NCBI GenBank assembly: GCA_965248995.1
Contig: CBDFKY010000004.1
Span: 124,001 to 188,000 of the forward strand
Origin: CBDFKY01 sp965248995
GTDB lineage: Bacteria > Pseudomonadota > Alphaproteobacteria > Rickettsiales > UBA998
Reading direction: 5' to 3'
DNA length: 64,000 nucleotides
Shown here: positions 17,901 to 25,685 of the stretch, one piece after another
Layout: the number at the start of each line of letters is the position of its first letter
Position numbering within the stretch: position 1 is the stretch's first letter
Translations under genes and position numbers: made by a program
Notes under the pieces: generated by a model
The model's database searches: none
Seen by the model: only the letters and a program-made list of their open reading frames with translations
Told to the model about the DNA's origin: nothing

Positions 17901-19527
17901 GATACAGGGCACCAGCGGGTATGAAGTGCTGAACGACATCGCCGCCGTGCTGGTGGATACGCGAGGCGAGAAAGCCATGAGCCGCATCTACCGGCGCTTC
18001 ACCGGCGACAACGATCCGTTTGACGAACAGGTTTACGCAGCCAAGCTCGCCGTTCTGGAGCATCACTTGGCCAGCGAGCTGCAAAGCCTGAGCTTGCTTC
18101 TCAACCGCATCTCCGATCAGGATCTGTATCATCGGGATTATCCTTTCGACACGTTGAAACAGGGACTGCGCGAAATGATCGGCCACTTCCCGGTCTACCG
18201 CAGCTATGTGACGCCGGAGCATATCAGTGGCTCGGACCAGGGATTCATCGAACTCGCCTGGGCGAAAGCGAAACGGACCAGCCAGTTTCCGGATCTCTCC
18301 GTGTATGATTTCATCGGTGGACTGCTGCTCAACGTCGATGCCGCGCCTAATTCGGACATGCTGGAATTCATCCGTAAATTCCAGCAGTTGAGCGGACCGG
18401 TCATGGCCAAAGGGCTGGAAGATACTTCCTTCTACCGCTACAACCGCCTGCTTGCGCTCAATGAAGTGGGGGGTAACCCGGCGCGTTTCGGGCTGGAGGT
18501 GGGAGCGTTTCACACCATCATCAAAACGCGGGCGGAAGCGCTGCCTTACGGAATGATCGCGACGGCGACGCATGACACCAAACGTGGTGAAGACGCACGG
18601 ATGCGCCTTTGCGCCTTGTCCGAAATGCCGCGGGAATGGCTGGCATGGCTGCGCGAATGGCAGAAAATCAACCGCACCCTGTACCGCTCGCCGGAAGGGG
18701 AAGCGGTGCCTTCCGCCAATGAATCCTACTTTATCTATCAGACGTTACTCGCCACCTGGCCGGTGGAAATGCTGGAGCAGACATCATCGGAAGGGTTGAA
18801 GAATTACATCGAAAGGTTCCAGGCTTACTTGCAGAAGGCGTTGCGTGAAGCGAAAGAACATAGCAACTGGGCGCAGCCGAACGTCGAATATGAAAACCAT
18901 GTGATGGAATTCATCCAGAAACTGCTGAACCCTTCGCACCGCTTCCTTGCCCATTTCCTTGGAAAAGCGGAGCAGGTCGCGAAGGCGGGAGCGATGAAGT
19001 CCTTGAGCCAGCTGATCCTTAAACTGACGCTTCCCGGTGTTCCGGATATTTATCAGGGCACGGAATACTGGGATCTGAGCATGGTCGACCCTGATAATCG
19101 ACGCCCGGTGGATTATGCCGTGCGCCTTCAATCGCTGGAAGAAACGGCGAATTTCAAAACTTTATGTAAGAACTGGAAAAATGGGTATATTAAGCAGCAT
19201 ATCCTGCATCATCTGCTGTTGCACCGCCGCGACAACCCGGAACTGTATGGGCAAGGAACGTATGAACCGCTGGAGATGACCGGTGCCCATGCCGGTCACA
19301 TGATCAGCTACATGCGTCGCAGCCGTGATAAAACCATTATTGTCATCCTGCCGCTTCGTGCTTCCGCTGAACCGGATGAAGGATTATCATCGCAGTATGA
19401 TAGTCATGATACTGCAATCGCCAGAATGGAAAGCGGAAACTTCCGTAACATTTTGAGCGATTCGCAAGGCAGTTTGAACGATCTTCTGAAATCGGATTCT
19501 TATCTGGTGCTGGAAAAAATTTCTTAA
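14977..19527 (+). CDS. Bifunctional 4-alpha-glucanotransferase / malto-oligosyltrehalose synthase
   Basis: This 1516-residue protein fuses MalQ and TreY. Residues about 1-640 are a GH77 4-alpha-glucanotransferase that lengthens short maltodextrins: LYGLRSRHDQGLGDFTDL, LRIDHIFGLSRLFLIP (nucleophile), VVIGEDLGTPAPG and LSTHDLPTLTGW. Residues about 648-1516 are a GH13_26 malto-oligosyltrehalose synthase: PRATYRLQFHKEFTFADAV, YASPYTQARPGSMHGYDI, HIDGLRIDHIDGLADP (nucleophile), VEKILG and ATATHDTKRGEDARMRL. Both halves keep their catalytic motifs. MalQ would recycle oligosaccharides too short for TreY. This architecture is known in some proteobacteria as a provisional bifunctional family. It is the last gene of the operon and ends four bases from the convergent erpA. 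Confidence 0.93.
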   Translation: MSEIVQLAKLAGIQTEYQDIWGKFHYASEPVLQAILKALGFPSQDEEELAESKTRLAARHIRALPYIKIIASEKQVSFASPGTVWELTDEAGQAFSGYIRRGRITLPPLKIGYYRLRVQYPEGEITTTLMAAPEKCWQPEDMARGKRVWGVAAQLYGLRSRHDQGLGDFTDLAQLAGAAAKLGANVIGVNPLHAMFPSNPAHYSPYSPSSRLGLNLLYIATGHDSPFPAADYVDYLPVASVKREQLEAHYAAYAKEAAFEEFRAAEGDILHKQALFDALSEQFGPNWYAWPAEYHDPDGTAVRQFADQHKPRVDFFAWAQWQADTQLGKVQETALTNGMRLGLYRDLAVGCEKTGAERWMGQENFVSSLSVGVPGDEYNPNGQNWGLLPLDPLRLEESGMGPFITLVRANMRHAGALRIDHIFGLSRLFLIPEGETDGAYVTYPLDAFLTVLRIESHLRQCVVIGEDLGTPAPGYKEKADEAGVFSYKVLYFEKDENGFVPPHHYPARALATLSTHDLPTLTGWLANADIEERGTLGLYPSPELAEMDTGNRRHAVAQLGEALKKDGLDGVTHANVHRYLGRSTAAIVMLQLEDILEMKTQVNLPGTSFERPNWRLKLPQTLEEIIAKPLAAVAPIIAAERAKELVNVPRATYRLQFHKEFTFADAVAVLPYLKELGISHVYASPYTQARPGSMHGYDITDHNLINPELGGEEGYALFLAALREQKMGHILDFVPNHIGVGVENLWWQNILEWGELSPCHDYFDIDWHPRHGAYERKLILPVLAEHYGDALDQGYLKLGYDAETGSFHIRYMEERFPVCPRDYHQIDPALQPVETPGEEEPLKEMLRSRSEKETAIHLAEFNKDTGRIHALLERQHYRLTYWRTAASDINYRRFFDINELAGIRVEHSHVFDAMHVKVLSLIEAGHIDGLRIDHIDGLADPAGYCRKLRARAGAHLYLTVEKILGVGENLPEDWQIQGTSGYEVLNDIAAVLVDTRGEKAMSRIYRRFTGDNDPFDEQVYAAKLAVLEHHLASELQSLSLLLNRISDQDLYHRDYPFDTLKQGLREMIGHFPVYRSYVTPEHISGSDQGFIELAWAKAKRTSQFPDLSVYDFIGGLLLNVDAAPNSDMLEFIRKFQQLSGPVMAKGLEDTSFYRYNRLLALNEVGGNPARFGLEVGAFHTIIKTRAEALPYGMIATATHDTKRGEDARMRLCALSEMPREWLAWLREWQKINRTLYRSPEGEAVPSANESYFIYQTLLATWPVEMLEQTSSEGLKNYIERFQAYLQKALREAKEHSNWAQPNVEYENHVMEFIQKLLNPSHRFLAHFLGKAEQVAKAGAMKSLSQLILKLTLPGVPDIYQGTEYWDLSMVDPDNRRPVDYAVRLQSLEETANFKTLCKNWKNGYIKQHILHHLLLHRRDNPELYGQGTYEPLEMTGAHAGHMISYMRRSRDKTIIVILPLRASAEPDEGLSSQYDSHDTAIARMESGNFRNILSDSQGSLNDLLKSDSYLVLEKIS

Positions 19528-19531
19528 AATC

Positions 19532-19870
19532 TCAAGCCATGGCTACGGCGAATGAATTTCCGCATCCGCAGGAAGAACTGCTGTTCGGATTCTTGATCTC
19601 GAAATAAGACGCCCCCAAGGCATCGACGAAATCTATCGTGCCGCCTCTCAGGAATCCGAGCGAGATGTCGTCGATCACCACCTCTGCTTCCTGATTTGCA
19701 AATATATGATCGTCTTTATTCCGAGGCGTGGCATCGAAGGTATAATGGTACTGGAAACCGGAACATCCGCCACCGTCCACGGCGATGCGCAGGCGGGAGC
19801 CCGCCGTTTCCTCTTTCAGCAGATGAGAGATACGGCTTGCGGCGCTGTCTGAAATAGTGAAGTATGACAT
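19532..19870 (-). CDS. erpA: Iron-sulfur cluster insertion protein (A-type carrier)
   Basis: A-type carriers receive Fe-S clusters from the scaffold and pass them to target enzymes. The 112-residue protein has the HesB/IscA fold and the three conserved cysteines: one in DGGGCSGFQYHY and two in the C-terminal SSSCGCGNSF. The GGCSGFQY form and the genomic position, divergent from dgt, match ErpA of alphaproteobacteria rather than IscA of an isc operon. Length is typical. The start at 19870 is only 47 bases from the preferred dgt start, so the two genes share a short divergent control region. Confidence 0.88.
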   Translation of the reverse strand: MSYFTISDSAASRISHLLKEETAGSRLRIAVDGGGCSGFQYHYTFDATPRNKDDHIFANQEAEVVIDDISLGFLRGGTIDFVDALGASYFEIKNPNSSSSCGCGNSFAVAMA

Positions 19871-19917
19871 ACGTTAATTATAGGGTTACGCAAGGGCAAA
19901 TACAAGTGATACCGCAG

Positions 19918-21078
19918 ATGAGTTCCTATGCAACCGATCCTTCCCGCTCGCAAGGCCGGCTGGTGGAGGAGCAGGAGTGCACAACGCGTTCCGTATTCCA
20001 GAGGGACCGTGACCGGATCATTCATTCGGCGGCGTTCCGGAGGCTGGAATATAAGACGCAGGTGTTCATCAATCATGAGGGGGATCATTATCGTACGCGC
20101 CTCACGCACAGCCTGGAAGTGGCGCAACTGGCCCGCGCTCTCTGCCGTGCGCTCAGTCTTAACGAGGATCTGGGTGAGGCGGTGGCGCTGGCACATGATC
20201 TGGGCCATACGCCGTTCGGCCATGCGGGAGAAGACGGGTTGCGGGAGGCGATGGCGGAGTATGGCGGGTTCGATCATAACGGCCAGACATTGCGTATCCT
20301 GACGCTGCTGGAGCATCGCTACGCGGTGTTCGACGGGCTGAACCTGACGTGGGAAACATTGGAAGGAGTCGCCAAGCATAACGGTCCGTTGGTGGGCATC
20401 GGGCTGAAGCCTCTGCCGGAAGCCGTTTCGGAATATGCCGCCCGGCAGGATTTGAACCTCCACAGTTATGCGGGCCCGGAAGCGCAGGTCGCCGCCCTCG
20501 CGGATGATATCGCCTACAACAACCATGATCTGGAAGACGGTATCCGCGCCGGTTTCTTTCGTCTTGATGAGTTACGGTTCATTCCGTTGCTGGAAGAAGT
20601 CATCGTCCACGTGCATACCCTGCACCCGGTATTGGAAGAACAGCGGCGCGTGCATGAAGTGACCCGCAGGATCATCAACCGCATGGTCGCGGACGTACTG
20701 GACCAGACAGGGAAAAACGTGGCAAAGCATGGTATCGAAACCGTAGAGCAGGTGCGGGCTATGCATGAACCGCTGATCTGTTTTTCCAGACAGATGATGG
20801 AAGAAACCAATCTCCCGCTGAAACGTTTTCTGCGGGAACGGATGTATCATCATTACCGCGTGAACCGGATGACCAGCAAAGCGCGAAGGGTGCTCAAGGA
20901 ACTGTTTCTCCATTTTTTCAACGAGCCTGAATGTCTACCGACGGACTGGCAGATGCGACAGCAGGGTTTGAGCGAACGCGCACGCGCACGGGTAGTCTGT
21001 GATTTCATCGCCGGGATGACGGATCGTTTCGCGCTCAGTGAGCATCGGCGGATTTTCGACGTATGGGAACGGACGTAG
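19918..21078 (+). CDS. dgt: dGTPase-like deoxynucleoside triphosphate triphosphohydrolase
   Basis: This HD-domain enzyme releases tripolyphosphate from dNTPs and limits dNTP pools. The 386-residue protein has the family's N-terminal SQGRLVEEQECTTRSVFQRD stretch, and the HD-domain metal ligands in YRTRLTHSLEVAQLAR and LAHDLGHTPFGHAGEDGL; later ADDIAYNNHDLEDGI completes the site. I prefer the ATG at 19918 because the family motif starts just after it. A start at 19864 would add 18 unconserved residues and overlap erpA by seven bases. It belongs to the short (type 2) group common in alphaproteobacteria. proB follows three bases later. Confidence 0.9.
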   Translation: MSSYATDPSRSQGRLVEEQECTTRSVFQRDRDRIIHSAAFRRLEYKTQVFINHEGDHYRTRLTHSLEVAQLARALCRALSLNEDLGEAVALAHDLGHTPFGHAGEDGLREAMAEYGGFDHNGQTLRILTLLEHRYAVFDGLNLTWETLEGVAKHNGPLVGIGLKPLPEAVSEYAARQDLNLHSYAGPEAQVAALADDIAYNNHDLEDGIRAGFFRLDELRFIPLLEEVIVHVHTLHPVLEEQRRVHEVTRRIINRMVADVLDQTGKNVAKHGIETVEQVRAMHEPLICFSRQMMEETNLPLKRFLRERMYHHYRVNRMTSKARRVLKELFLHFFNEPECLPTDWQMRQQGLSERARARVVCDFIAGMTDRFALSEHRRIFDVWERT

Positions 21079-21081
21079 CGT

Positions 21082-22194
21082 ATGAAATCACTGATTGAAA
21101 GTCGCCGCATCGTCGTAAAAGTCGGCTCCGCGCTGATCGCGAGGCCGGAAGCGGGGCGGGCAAATCTGTACTGGATGGCGGGGCTGGCAAAAGATATCGT
21201 AGGGTTGCGGGCGCTCGGTAAAGAAGTGTGTATCGTTTCTTCTGGAGCGGTGGCGCTCGGGCGCGATATTCTCGGCCTGCCGAAAGGGACGCTCAGCCAA
21301 CCGGAAAAGCAGGCCGCCGCCGCCTGCGGGCAGATGGTGATGATGCGCGCCTGGGCGGAAGTGTTCGCCGAGGATGAGGTGCGGGTCGCCCAAGTACTGC
21401 TGACACTCGACGACAGCGACTCGCGCCGGCGCTATCTCAATGCCCGCGGAACGCTCAACACGCTGTTGTCGCACGGTGTAATTCCAGTCATTAACGAAAA
21501 CGATACGGTAGCGACAAGGGAGCTGAGAGTCGGAGACAATGACCGCCTGGCGGCCCGTACCGCGCAGATGGTCGGAGCGGACGCGCTGATACTGCTCTCG
21601 GACATTGACGGGCTCTATACGTCCGATCCTTCGAAGGATCCGTCGGCCACGTTCATTCCGGTGGTGAACGAGATCGACGGCACCGTCCGTTCCTATGCCG
21701 CCCCTCCTGTCTCCAGCGTGGGGACGGGCGGGATGGTGACCAAGCTGGAAGCGGCGGTGATCGCCACCGCCAGCGGGTGCCACACGATTGTTTCACGTGG
21801 AACAATACACAAACCGCTCGGCGCGTTGCTGGAAGGGGGGAGGCATACCGTTTTTATCGCCCATACCACGCCGCTTGGCGCCCGTAAGGAATGGATCGCC
21901 GGAGCGCTTTCCCCTTCCGGCCTGCTGCGCATCGATGAGGGGGCGGTACAGGCGTTGAAAAGTGGCAAAAGCCTGTTGCCGGTAGGAGTGATTTCTATCG
22001 GCGGCAGTTTTCAGAGGGGAGATGCGGTCTTGATCGAATCGAGGGAGGGTGCTTCCCTTGCCAAGGGGCTGGTCTGCTATAACAGTGAGGAACTGACGCA
22101 GATCGCCGGCAAACACAGCGGGCAGATCACTGCCACGCTCGGCTATGACCGCGGCGACGTCGCCGTCCACCGTGACGATATGGTGATGTTGTGA
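21082..22194 (+). CDS. proB: Glutamate 5-kinase
   Basis: ProB phosphorylates glutamate to gamma-glutamyl phosphate, the first and feedback-inhibited step of proline synthesis. The 370-residue protein has an amino-acid-kinase domain (about residues 1-255) with VVKVGSALI, CIVSSGAVALG, VPVINENDTVA-like INENDTVATRELRVGDND and LLSDIDGLYTSDP, followed by a C-terminal PUA domain (about 280-370). Length is normal. It lies three bases after dgt and 58 bases before pheA. Neither proA nor obg, frequent neighbours of proB, is in the window. Confidence 0.93.
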   Translation: MKSLIESRRIVVKVGSALIARPEAGRANLYWMAGLAKDIVGLRALGKEVCIVSSGAVALGRDILGLPKGTLSQPEKQAAAACGQMVMMRAWAEVFAEDEVRVAQVLLTLDDSDSRRRYLNARGTLNTLLSHGVIPVINENDTVATRELRVGDNDRLAARTAQMVGADALILLSDIDGLYTSDPSKDPSATFIPVVNEIDGTVRSYAAPPVSSVGTGGMVTKLEAAVIATASGCHTIVSRGTIHKPLGALLEGGRHTVFIAHTTPLGARKEWIAGALSPSGLLRIDEGAVQALKSGKSLLPVGVISIGGSFQRGDAVLIESREGASLAKGLVCYNSEELTQIAGKHSGQITATLGYDRGDVAVHRDDMVML

Positions 22195-22252
22195 CAAAGA
22201 GTTTTTCGTGACATCGCTTGATAATGTCCGAGGTGAATGGTAAAGGTGAAGG

Positions 22253-23098
22253 ATGACTTATGATCCGGAAAATACCATCGCCTTCATGGGCGTAGCGGGG
22301 GCGAACGCCGACCTCGCCTGCCGTGAAAAAGAACCCTACATGCATACGCTGGGCTGTCCGAGTTTTGAGGACGTATTCGAAGCGGTGGCATCGGGAAAAG
22401 CGTGCCTCGGCATGATCCCCATTGAAAATTCGCAGGCCGGGCGGGTGGCGGAGATTCATAACCTGCTGCCGCGCAGCGACGTTCATATCATCGGGGAACA
22501 TATCCAGCGGATCGAGCATCATCTGATGGCTGTGAAGGGCGCGACGCTTGAACAGATCACGGATGTGTATTCGCATCCTCAGGCATTGATGCAATGCCGG
22601 GCGCATCTGCGGGAAATGGGGGTCAAACTGCATCCCCATTCGAATACGGCGGTGGCGGCGGCGGACGTGGCGAAATGGAACGATCCGTCCAAGGCAGCCA
22701 TCGCTTCCGAGCTCGCGGCCGAACTTTACGGTCTTGATATCCTTCGGCGCAATATCGAGGATGCGAACGACAACGTCACGGTGTTCGTCGTCATCGCCCG
22801 TGAACCTTCGGACCCCGCCCCTGAAGACGGGCGGACGCTGACGTCGCTTCTGTTCGAACTGCGCAATATTCCGGCGGCGCTGTATAAATCCATCGGCGGG
22901 TTCGCGACGAACGGCGTCAATCTTATCAAACTGGAAAGCTATATCCGGGGTGGTGGAAGCAACGAATCCCAGTTCTTCCTGACGTTTGAAGGTAATCCGG
23001 CGACTCCGGAAGTGCAGCGCGCTCTTGAGGAGCTCGGGTTTTATTCCCGTAAAGTCAAAGTGCTCGGCGTCTACCTCGCCGATCCGAAACGCTATTAG
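22253..23098 (+). CDS. pheA: Prephenate dehydratase, monofunctional, with altered TRF motif
   Basis: The enzyme converts prephenate to phenylpyruvate in phenylalanine synthesis. The 281-residue protein has the periplasmic-binding-like catalytic domain (residues about 8-185; IAFMGVAGANADLACRE, MIPIENSQAGRV, YSHPQALMQCR, AIASELAAELYG) and a C-terminal ACT domain (about 198-275; SLLFELRNIPAALYKSIGGF, ESYIRGGGSNESQFF) that normally senses phenylalanine. There is no chorismate mutase domain, as usual in alphaproteobacteria. The catalytic Thr-Arg-Phe motif reads Thr176-Val177-Phe178, with GTG at 22781 where an arginine codon is expected. The start has a GGTGAAGG ribosome site. The next gene begins three bases downstream. 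Confidence 0.87.
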   Translation: MTYDPENTIAFMGVAGANADLACREKEPYMHTLGCPSFEDVFEAVASGKACLGMIPIENSQAGRVAEIHNLLPRSDVHIIGEHIQRIEHHLMAVKGATLEQITDVYSHPQALMQCRAHLREMGVKLHPHSNTAVAAADVAKWNDPSKAAIASELAAELYGLDILRRNIEDANDNVTVFVVIAREPSDPAPEDGRTLTSLLFELRNIPAALYKSIGGFATNGVNLIKLESYIRGGGSNESQFFLTFEGNPATPEVQRALEELGFYSRKVKVLGVYLADPKRY

Positions 23099-23101
23099 AG
23101 A

Positions 23102-24379
23102 ATGTTAACGATGAACCAGACACACCACAATGCCTATCCCCTGCAGACTCCGGAAGGGGAAAACTCGAAACATCTGATCGACATGGCGAAGCGATACTGG
23201 ACGGAAAATTATAAACCGCGGGATATGATTCTCGATCATGGCAAGGGTTCGGTGGTATGGGATAAGGACGGGAACGATTATGTCGATCTGGGTGCGGGAA
23301 TCGCCGTATGCGGTCTCGGGCATCAGGACCCCGACCTGCTGGAGGCGCTGACCACCCAGGCGCATAAGCTTTGGCATACCAGCAATATCTTCTATACCGA
23401 GCCGGCGATTGAACTGGCGGAAATGCTGGTGGAAGCCACTCCCTTCGCCAAGCGTGCCTATTTCTGCAATTCGGGCGCGGAAGCTATGGAAGCGGCCATC
23501 AAGATCGCCCGTAAATGGGGAGCGGATCAGGGACGGGCGCCAGACCATCGCGAAATCATCACGTTCGGCGGATCGTTCCACGGCCGAACGTTAGCGGCGG
23601 TCACCGCTACCGCCCAGCCGAAATATCACCACGGATTCGAGCCGCTGCCGCCGGGATTCGTGTATTGTGACCGGTTCAACGATCTGAATGCGTTGAGGGC
23701 GCTGATTACCGATAAAACGCTCGCCATCATTTTTGAGCCGGTGCAGGGGGAAGGGGGCATCATTCCCGCAACTACGGCGTTCATGCAGGGATTGCGCGCC
23801 CTTTGCGATGAACATAACTTGCTGCTGATCTGTGATGAAATCCAGTCGGGTATCGGCCGCACAGGGTTGCTTTACGGGCATCTGTATGAAGGAGACGTGC
23901 GCCCCGATATCATGACCTTGGCAAAAGCGCTCGGAGGAGGAATGCCGATCGGCGCGACCCTGCTCGGGGAGAAAGTGGAACACACGCTGCAGGTCGGCAG
24001 CCACGGCTCCACGTATGGCGGTAATCCCGTTATGTGTGCGGTGGCGCGGGCGGCCTTCAGGAAAATCAACCATGCGGACATGCTGGCGCATGTGGTGGAA
24101 AGATCGCGGCAGGCATTTACGGCCTTGGCTTCCATCAATGAAACCTGTCACCTGTTTTCAGAAATTCGGGGGCGCGGATTGATGATCGGGGCTGAACTGG
24201 TACCAGCTCATCACGGCAAAGCAGGAGATTTGTCGGAACTCTGCCGGAAATTCGGAGTGCTGGTGCTCATCGCCGGGCCCAACGTGCTGCGATTTCTACC
24301 GCCGCTGACCATTACGGAAGCTGAAATGGCTACGGGGTTTGAACGGGTCGCTCAGGCGCTTGGGCATTACTGCGCATAA
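23102..24379 (+). CDS. argD: Class III PLP-dependent aminotransferase, acetylornithine-type
   Basis: The 425-residue protein is a fold-type I aminotransferase of the ArgD/AstC/GabT group. It has FCNSGAEAMEAAIKIARKW (phosphate loop), TFGGSFHGRTLAAV, PVQGEGGIIPA, LLICDEIQSGIGRTG (Asp for PLP nitrogen) and TLAKALGGGMPIGATL with the Schiff-base lysine. The best fit is acetylornithine or succinyldiaminopimelate aminotransferase, but ornithine- or omega-amino-acid transaminases cannot be excluded by eye; the symbol is tentative. It follows pheA by three bases. Two ATGs (23102 and 23111) are possible. Its last 50 bases overlap the 3' end of the convergent ABC ATPase gene. Confidence 0.8.
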   Translation: MLTMNQTHHNAYPLQTPEGENSKHLIDMAKRYWTENYKPRDMILDHGKGSVVWDKDGNDYVDLGAGIAVCGLGHQDPDLLEALTTQAHKLWHTSNIFYTEPAIELAEMLVEATPFAKRAYFCNSGAEAMEAAIKIARKWGADQGRAPDHREIITFGGSFHGRTLAAVTATAQPKYHHGFEPLPPGFVYCDRFNDLNALRALITDKTLAIIFEPVQGEGGIIPATTAFMQGLRALCDEHNLLLICDEIQSGIGRTGLLYGHLYEGDVRPDIMTLAKALGGGMPIGATLLGEKVEHTLQVGSHGSTYGGNPVMCAVARAAFRKINHADMLAHVVERSRQAFTALASINETCHLFSEIRGRGLMIGAELVPAHHGKAGDLSELCRKFGVLVLIAGPNVLRFLPPLTITEAEMATGFERVAQALGHYCA

Positions 24380-25685
24380 TTTCGCAGGCGAATTCCAGAT
24401 CGACGAAGCCCAACGGTTTGGTGTGCTCCGGTAAGTTCGTATGCGATGGTTGTACCTTGATATGCAACGCGTCTACGATACGGTGAATGAAGCGATACGT
24501 CCCGAACTGGTTTTCCAGAACGCCGACATTCAGGAAATAATCCCCACTCATAAGACGGCAGATAAAATCAAAACGGATATCCGTCACTTCTCCCGTATGG
24601 ACTTGCGCGAATATCTGCTGGTGTTCTCCCCCATGCGCGCCGGCAAATTCAATGCCGGTCAGGGTTTTGATCATCATGGAACAACTGATATTCGATAACG
24701 GACGTTCCCACGTGACGCGGTAATGCAACTGGTAAGGCTCGCCCGGTAAAAGCAGTACCGTCTCCTCGCCTTGAGCGTTGGTCAAGCGTACCTCATTGAT
24801 CTTACCGCCATCGGCCACATATTCCGTGCGGCTTTCCGGTGAGGCAGTCGCCGGGACGATAAGATCGGAAAAGGTTTTCGACTTGGCTTCGACCGATTGG
24901 ATGGACGCGCGAACACCGGCACGGTCGTCTTCGCGTGCGAACAGCATTTTATGGTAGTTCGCCACTACCTCCGAGGGGGTGCCCTGCATCAGCAATTCGC
25001 CTGTGTCCAATAACAGGGCGTGGTCGCATAAGTCGGTCACCGCGCGTGCCGAGTGGGAGACGAACAAAATGGTCGCCCCGCTTTCCTGCAATGCCTTGAT
25101 ACGGGCGAAGCATTTGCGTTGAAAACCCTCGTCCCCCACCGCCAGCGCCTCATCGACGATCAGGATATCCGGCGATACCGCGATCGCTACCGCGAACGCC
25201 AGCCGCACATACATTCCGCTGGAATAGGTCTTGACGGGTTGTTTGATTAAATGGAGGGGCAGACCGGAAAATGCGACGATGTCATCATAGCGTTTTTCGA
25301 TTTCGTTGCGAGACAAGCCGAGAATGCTGCCGTTGAGAAAAATATTTTCATCACCGGTAAATTCCGGATTGAATCCGGCGCCCAGCTCCAGTAACGCCGA
25401 GACACGGCCACTCACTTCCAGTGAGCCCGAAGTGGGGGTCAAGGTGCGAGTAATCAGTTGTAAAAGCGTGGATTTTCCGGAACCGTTCATTCCTACCACT
25501 CCCACCGTATGACCTCGGGGGATATCCAGCGTCAGGGGTTTGAGAGCTACGTGTTCGGTGAAATAATGCTTGCGACCCCGAACGAAAGACTGTTTCAGCC
25601 GGTCACTCGGATGTGGGTAAATCCGGTAGATTTTACCTACGTCATGCAGACGGATGGCATACTCCTCAGGCTGGTTTTCGCTCAT
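24330..25685 (-). CDS. Wzt-type polysaccharide ABC exporter ATP-binding protein
   Basis: The 451-residue protein has a nucleotide-binding domain in residues 1-250: Walker A GMNGSGKST, Q-loop region, signature YSSGMYVRLAFAVA, Walker B ILIVDEALAVGD and the switch histidine in SHSARAV. A C-terminal beta-sandwich domain (about 280-430) resembles the Wzt carbohydrate-recognition domain of O-antigen and teichoic acid exporters. The VSGRVSALLELGAGFNPEFTG stretch is characteristic of this subfamily. No Wzm-like permease or glycosyltransferase is in the window. The start overlaps the motE stop by four bases (ATGA), so it is the last gene of a flagellar operon, which is unusual. Its end overlaps argD by 50 bases. 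Confidence 0.86.
   Translation of the reverse strand: MSENQPEEYAIRLHDVGKIYRIYPHPSDRLKQSFVRGRKHYFTEHVALKPLTLDIPRGHTVGVVGMNGSGKSTLLQLITRTLTPTSGSLEVSGRVSALLELGAGFNPEFTGDENIFLNGSILGLSRNEIEKRYDDIVAFSGLPLHLIKQPVKTYSSGMYVRLAFAVAIAVSPDILIVDEALAVGDEGFQRKCFARIKALQESGATILFVSHSARAVTDLCDHALLLDTGELLMQGTPSEVVANYHKMLFAREDDRAGVRASIQSVEAKSKTFSDLIVPATASPESRTEYVADGGKINEVRLTNAQGEETVLLLPGEPYQLHYRVTWERPLSNISCSMMIKTLTGIEFAGAHGGEHQQIFAQVHTGEVTDIRFDFICRLMSGDYFLNVGVLENQFGTYRFIHRIVDALHIKVQPSHTNLPEHTKPLGFVDLEFACEIMRSNAQAPERPVQTP

Noticed and set aside
17314..18573. Long minus-strand frame of 419 codons inside the malQ-treY gene
   Set aside because: It is antisense to a strongly conserved TreY domain, shows no family motif, and its His/Arg/Gln-rich composition is that of a reverse-frame shadow in GC-rich coding DNA.
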